A DNA stretch of 9,991 nucleotides from assembly GCA_019232725.1 (NCBI GenBank), contig JAFANK010000042.1:1-9991 (forward strand), read 5' to 3'. Of this stretch, positions 7,089 through 9,991 are shown in pieces (within the stretch, counting starts at the first letter, position 1; every line of letters starts with the position of its first letter). The DNA comes from Vulcanimicrobiota bacterium. GTDB taxonomy: Bacteria; Vulcanimicrobiota; Vulcanimicrobiia; Eremiobacterales; Eremiobacteraceae. The notes below the pieces were generated by a model, which had not been told where the DNA came from, did no database searches, and was given only the letters and a program-made list of their open reading frames with translations. The position numbers were made by a program, and so were the translations under genes.

Positions 7089-7927
7089 GCCGCCGCTCCC
7101 ACCGCGATCAGCGTCACGAGCGCATTGTACACCTCGGCCATGTCGGAACTGGTGAACGAGACGGTGCGTGTGGCCGTGCGCGCAAAACCGGCAGCGCGAC
7201 CGATCGCCCCGGCCTGGGAGGTCGTCATCGTGTCGATCTCCAGCACGATCGGCCGGGCGAGCTCAAAGCAGCGCATCCGCTCGTGCGACCGCACGGCGTC
7301 AGCCGCCGCTTCCTGCAATGCATCGCACACCGCCTGCGGCGAACGGCATTGCGCCGCAAAATAACTCATGCTGACCTTTGTCTGTACTCTCAAAGCCCAC
7401 GGAATGTTGCGTTCTGCTTCGCCAAGCGTCGTTGCATCTCCCGAGACGAGCGCAACCGGAACGCCGAAATGGGCTGCGAGCGCGGCGTTGATCGTCAGTT
7501 CTCCGACCGCCAACCCGTTGAGCCTGCACTCGAAGATCACGCGCGGACTGTAGGTGTGGCCCATCACCGCATCGCGATCGCCGATCGCGCCATGGTAGCC
7601 GATAAAAAACGCGAGCTCGGGGCCATCGCTTTCGATGCCCTCCAACATGTAGAGCGGCTTGACGCGGCCACTGACCAACCGCGCGCGCGGTTCGAGATCT
7701 TGGCCGACGAGATTACGCATGCTCGAGTGCGCATCGTTCACCACGACGTCACGCGCTCCGGCCGCAAGCGCACCCCTGGTGGCGGCGTTCACTTCCCCGG
7801 TCATGATGCGGCGCGCGCGAGCATAGGCGGCCGACGGACCGGGCATGACTTCGTCCCAGTGCACGAGCGTCGCGCAACCTTCGATGTCGGCCGAGATGAA
7901 GACCGATGGAAGCTGTAGCTTTTCCAT
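7085..7927 (-). CDS. M55 family D-aminopeptidase (DppA-like)
   Basis: 280 residues, no signal peptide, so cytoplasmic. Family motifs occur in order: ISADIEG (11-17, with Asp14 and Glu16 as likely zinc ligands), VNDAHSSMRN (63-72, His67), FIGYHGAIG (107-115, His111), GHTYS (122-126), and NGLAVGELTINA (136-147, Glu142). These correspond to the two-zinc site of Bacillus subtilis DppA, which releases N-terminal D-amino acids, mainly D-Ala, from short peptides and forms a ring-like decamer. The likely role is recycling D-Ala-containing peptides from peptidoglycan. Length fits the family. It is the first gene of the operon. The ATG at 7927 has no clear Shine-Dalgarno; it leaves about ten residues before the first strand, which is normal. 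I leave the symbol blank because orthology to dppA (a dipeptide-transport operon gene) is not shown. Confidence 0.93.
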   Translation of the reverse strand: MEKLQLPSVFISADIEGCATLVHWDEVMPGPSAAYARARRIMTGEVNAATRGALAAGARDVVVNDAHSSMRNLVGQDLEPRARLVSGRVKPLYMLEGIESDGPELAFFIGYHGAIGDRDAVMGHTYSPRVIFECRLNGLAVGELTINAALAAHFGVPVALVSGDATTLGEAERNIPWALRVQTKVSMSYFAAQCRSPQAVCDALQEAAADAVRSHERMRCFELARPIVLEIDTMTTSQAGAIGRAAGFARTATRTVSFTSSDMAEVYNALVTLIAVGAAA

Positions 7928-8007
7928 TAGCCGTGCTGCGTTCGGTCAGCTGTCCGTGCCATCCTCGGCATGCGGGGTGCGTGTGCGTGCGGCGCGAAGG
8001 ATGGATC
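7928..8007. promoter_or_regulatory. Short divergent spacer between M55 and methionine-cycle genes
   Basis: Eighty bases must hold the start signals of both divergent genes. I find no convincing sigma-70 promoter. The spacer is too short for a SAM-I riboswitch with its expression platform, which often controls YitJ-type genes in Firmicutes. A small imperfect hairpin (arms 7955-7960 and 7967-7972, six-base loop, one G-U pair) lies upstream of the rightward gene's ribosome site; its significance is doubtful. Confidence 0.3.
7997..8001 (+). promoter_or_regulatory. Shine-Dalgarno of the homocysteine methyltransferase/MTHFR gene
   Basis: AAGGA, 6 nt upstream of the ATG at 8008. It selects this start over upstream in-frame starts near 7906, which would add a Cys-rich, non-homologous leader antisense to the M55 N-terminus. 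Confidence 0.6.
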
Positions 8008-9876
8008 ATGCATGCTCGTGCCGATGTGGCGCATACATGGAGCTCCCGCATCCTGGTCGCAGACGGCGCGATGGGGACGCTGCTCATCGCGCGTGGTGCC
8101 AATATCGCATCATGCGTCGAAGTGCTCAATCTCGAGTCACCCGGTGCCGTCATGGCTGCGCATCGCGACTACCTCCAGGCCGGCGCCCAGATCATCGAGA
8201 GCAACACGTTTGCAGCGAATCGGCTCAAACTGGGAGCGCACGAGCTGCGCGGTCGCTTAGCGGAGATCAATGCGAGCGGTGTCGCCCTAGCCCGCGCTGC
8301 CGCCAACGGGAAGGCCTTTGTGGGAGGCTCGGTCGGCCCGCTCGGCGCGCTCTTATGGCCGTTCGGCATCGTGACGACCGATGAAGCTCGCGATGTCTTC
8401 GCTGAGCACATCGCCGCGCTGGCCGCCGAACGACCAGACATGCTCGTGCTTGAGACCTTTGCAAGCGTGGCAGAGGCGATGCTCGCGCTGCGAGCGGCCA
8501 AGGCGACGGCACCGGCCATCCCAGCGCTCGTCTCACTGTCCGTGGTCGAAGATGGCAAAACGGCTGGCGGTGACCCGCTTGCGACCGCTTTCGCAGCGCT
8601 CGTGGACGGCGGTGCGGATGCGATCGGCGTGAACTGCGCCGTCGGTCCGCAGGTCGTGTATGACGCGCTTGCGCCGATCGCCGAGCGGATCGATGCGCCG
8701 CTGTCCGTCATGCCGAACGCGGGTTATCCGCACCGGCTGGACGATCGCACGATCTATGAGTCATCGCCGACGTACTTCGGCGCTTTCGCGCAACGCTTTG
8801 CAGAGCTTGGTGCGACGATCATCGGCGGATGCTGCGGCACGACCCCGGACCACATCCGTGCGATTGCGGACGCGCTCCCCGATCGCGAGCGGCGACGCGC
8901 CCCGCACGCTGCGAGGATGCAGCCTGCAACGCTCTTGCAGGCGCAGGCAACCGCCAGGACGCCGCGCGGCGAGCGGTTGCATACGACTGCCTTCGAGCGC
9001 AAGCTGGGCCGCCAATTCGCGATCACGGTCGAGATCTCGCCGCCGCGCGGAGCAAATGCCGCCGACGCGATCGCCGCTGCCAAGGCCCTGGCGGCCGCCG
9101 GCGCAGACGCGGTGAACATCTCCGACAACCCGACCGCGCGCCTGCGCATGTCCAGCACGGCGCTCGCGCATCTCATCATGCGCGAGACCGGCCTGGCGAC
9201 GGTCCTGCATCTCACCTGTCGCGACCGCAACCTGCTCGCGTTGCAGAGCGAGCTGCTGGGTGCGGCGGCGCTTGGCGTCACCGCCATTTTGCCGCTGACG
9301 GGCGACCCGAGCAACGTCGGCGATTTCCCCAAAGCCACATCGGTCTTCGATGTGACGTCGTTAGGCTTGACCAAGATGGTGAGAGACCTCAACGCTGGCA
9401 AAGACCATGCCGGCTCCATCATCGAGCCGCCGACGCACTTCCGTATCGGCGTCGCGGTGAACCCGGGCACGAAGTCACTTGCAGGCGAGCTCGAGAAAGT
9501 CGAGCAAAAACTCGATGCGGGTGCTGACTTCGCGGTGACGCAGCCGGTCTTCGATGTGCTCGCGATCCAGCCGTTTTTGGCCTGGGCCACGCAGCACTCG
9601 CTCCCGGTGCTCGTCGGGGTGCTCTTGTTGCGCAGCTATAGGAATGCCGAGTTCTTGCACAACGAGGTGCCTGGCATGCACGTCCCCGACACCGTGCGCG
9701 CGCGGCTCCAGCAGGCAGGTGATGCAGCCAGCGAGGGTATCGCTATTGCCCGGGACGTCATCATCGAATTATCACGCACGCCCGGCGTGGCGGGCGCGTA
9801 TCTCATACCGCAAGACCGCTATGAGGCTGCTGCGACCCTCATCGCGGCGGTCGCAGGTTCGTTATCCGTCGCCTGA
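8008..9876 (+). CDS. yitJ: Bifunctional homocysteine S-methyltransferase / methylenetetrahydrofolate reductase
   Basis: 622 residues, close to Bacillus subtilis YitJ (about 612). Residues about 12-290 form the homocysteine S-methyltransferase barrel: VADGAMGT (17-24), Cys210 in GVNCAVGP, and GGCCGT with Cys275 and Cys276. The three cysteines are the zinc site that activates the homocysteine thiol. A linker (about 290-325) leads to the MTHFR domain (about 330-622). Its visible features are VEISPPRG with Glu342 (the likely equivalent of the catalytic Glu in MetF), HLTCRDRN, and LTGDPS with Asp433 near the FAD site. It should reduce 5,10-methylene-THF to 5-methyl-THF; the methyl transfer to homocysteine may need a separate cobalamin protein, since no B12 or pterin domain is present. 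Both active sites look intact. The stop lies inside the convergent gene at the right edge (15-nt overlap). Confidence 0.94.
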   Translation: MHARADVAHTWSSRILVADGAMGTLLIARGANIASCVEVLNLESPGAVMAAHRDYLQAGAQIIESNTFAANRLKLGAHELRGRLAEINASGVALARAAANGKAFVGGSVGPLGALLWPFGIVTTDEARDVFAEHIAALAAERPDMLVLETFASVAEAMLALRAAKATAPAIPALVSLSVVEDGKTAGGDPLATAFAALVDGGADAIGVNCAVGPQVVYDALAPIAERIDAPLSVMPNAGYPHRLDDRTIYESSPTYFGAFAQRFAELGATIIGGCCGTTPDHIRAIADALPDRERRRAPHAARMQPATLLQAQATARTPRGERLHTTAFERKLGRQFAITVEISPPRGANAADAIAAAKALAAAGADAVNISDNPTARLRMSSTALAHLIMRETGLATVLHLTCRDRNLLALQSELLGAAALGVTAILPLTGDPSNVGDFPKATSVFDVTSLGLTKMVRDLNAGKDHAGSIIEPPTHFRIGVAVNPGTKSLAGELEKVEQKLDAGADFAVTQPVFDVLAIQPFLAWATQHSLPVLVGVLLLRSYRNAEFLHNEVPGMHVPDTVRARLQQAGDAASEGIAIARDVIIELSRTPGVAGAYLIPQDRYEAAATLIAAVAGSLSVA

Positions 9877-9990
9877 CCCTTTGCGCAGGCCTTCCATGAA
9901 GAGATCGCGGTCGGTGAGCGGTTTGAAGTCTCGACGGACCTTGGGAAATCGTTGCGCTTCGCCAAGTTCGAGCGCTTCGTCCATCAGCGC
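9862..9990 (-). CDS. 3' end of an unidentified gene (5' end outside window)
   Basis: A - strand frame open from the window edge to a TAA at 9864-9862 gives 42 C-terminal residues, including MDEALELGEAQRFPKVRR and LTDRDLFMEGLRKG. The codon pattern, with G/C at most third positions and no stops, and the predicted amphipathic helical character look like a real protein end. It is the only coherent explanation for the 115 bases after the MTHFR stop. I do not recognise the family from so short a tail. It overlaps the convergent fusion gene by 15 nt. Confidence 0.65.
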   Translation of the reverse strand, partial: ALMDEALELGEAQRFPKVRRDFKPLTDRDLFMEGLRKGSGDG

Positions 9991-9991
9991 G

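Noticed and set aside
7928..8007. A SAM riboswitch ahead of the methionine-cycle gene.
   Set aside because: The spacer is only 80 bp and I see no SAM-I core stems; an element hidden inside the divergent M55 coding region would be needed.
8754..9590. A 278-residue - strand open frame inside the fusion enzyme gene.
   Set aside because: It is antisense to the well-supported homocysteine methyltransferase/MTHFR gene and has a low-complexity Ala/Ser-rich composition with no motifs.

Overview
This is a GC-rich, tightly packed bacterial chromosomal segment. It holds ten protein genes: eight complete and two cut by the window edges. I see no RNA genes, transposons, CRISPR arrays or phage genes. The gene mix is a DUF885 peptidase, a DUF5117/Met-zincin protease, an M55 D-aminopeptidase, a membrane-anchored NodB deacetylase and a YitJ-type homocysteine methyltransferase/MTHFR fusion. 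It suggests a free-living bacterium from a poorly cultured, GC-rich lineage. Candidatus Eremiobacterota (WPS-2) or a similar soil phylum is my impression only; no marker gene here proves it.

Layout, left to right. On the + strand, the C-terminal end of a DUF885 metallopeptidase-like protein (to 491) is followed 16 bp later by a four-helix DUF2269 membrane protein (508-987). On the - strand, a large exported HExxHxxGxxH metalloprotease (984-3608, GTG start) meets it tail to tail. A 115-bp divergent spacer (3609-3723) separates the protease from a + strand pair with an 8-nt overlap: a Nudix hydrolase (3724-4215) and a RecB/Cas4-like PD-(D/E)XK nuclease with four putative Fe-S cysteines (4208-5203). 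A four-gene - strand operon then reads from 7927 down to 5148: M55 D-aminopeptidase, an unrecognised membrane-anchored protein, a polysaccharide deacetylase and a DUF1801 protein. Its junctions are GTGA, TGATG and a 10-bp gap with a strong Shine-Dalgarno. Divergent from this operon, across 80 bp, is the methionine-cycle fusion enzyme (8008-9876). It meets the 3' end of another - strand gene (9862 to the window edge).

Functional themes. The M55/unknown/deacetylase operon looks like cell-envelope or peptidoglycan turnover. The Nudix and nuclease pair looks like nucleotide or DNA maintenance. The fusion enzyme makes 5-methyl-THF and carries a homocysteine methyl-transfer domain. The DUF885 and Met-zincin proteins are probable proteases. 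Every convergent gene pair in the window overlaps at its 3' end (4, 56 and 15 nt), so there is no room for ordinary intergenic terminators. No defence island or clearly new system is evident. The best candidates for a second look are the unknown envelope protein, the Nudix-nuclease pair and the convergent overlaps.
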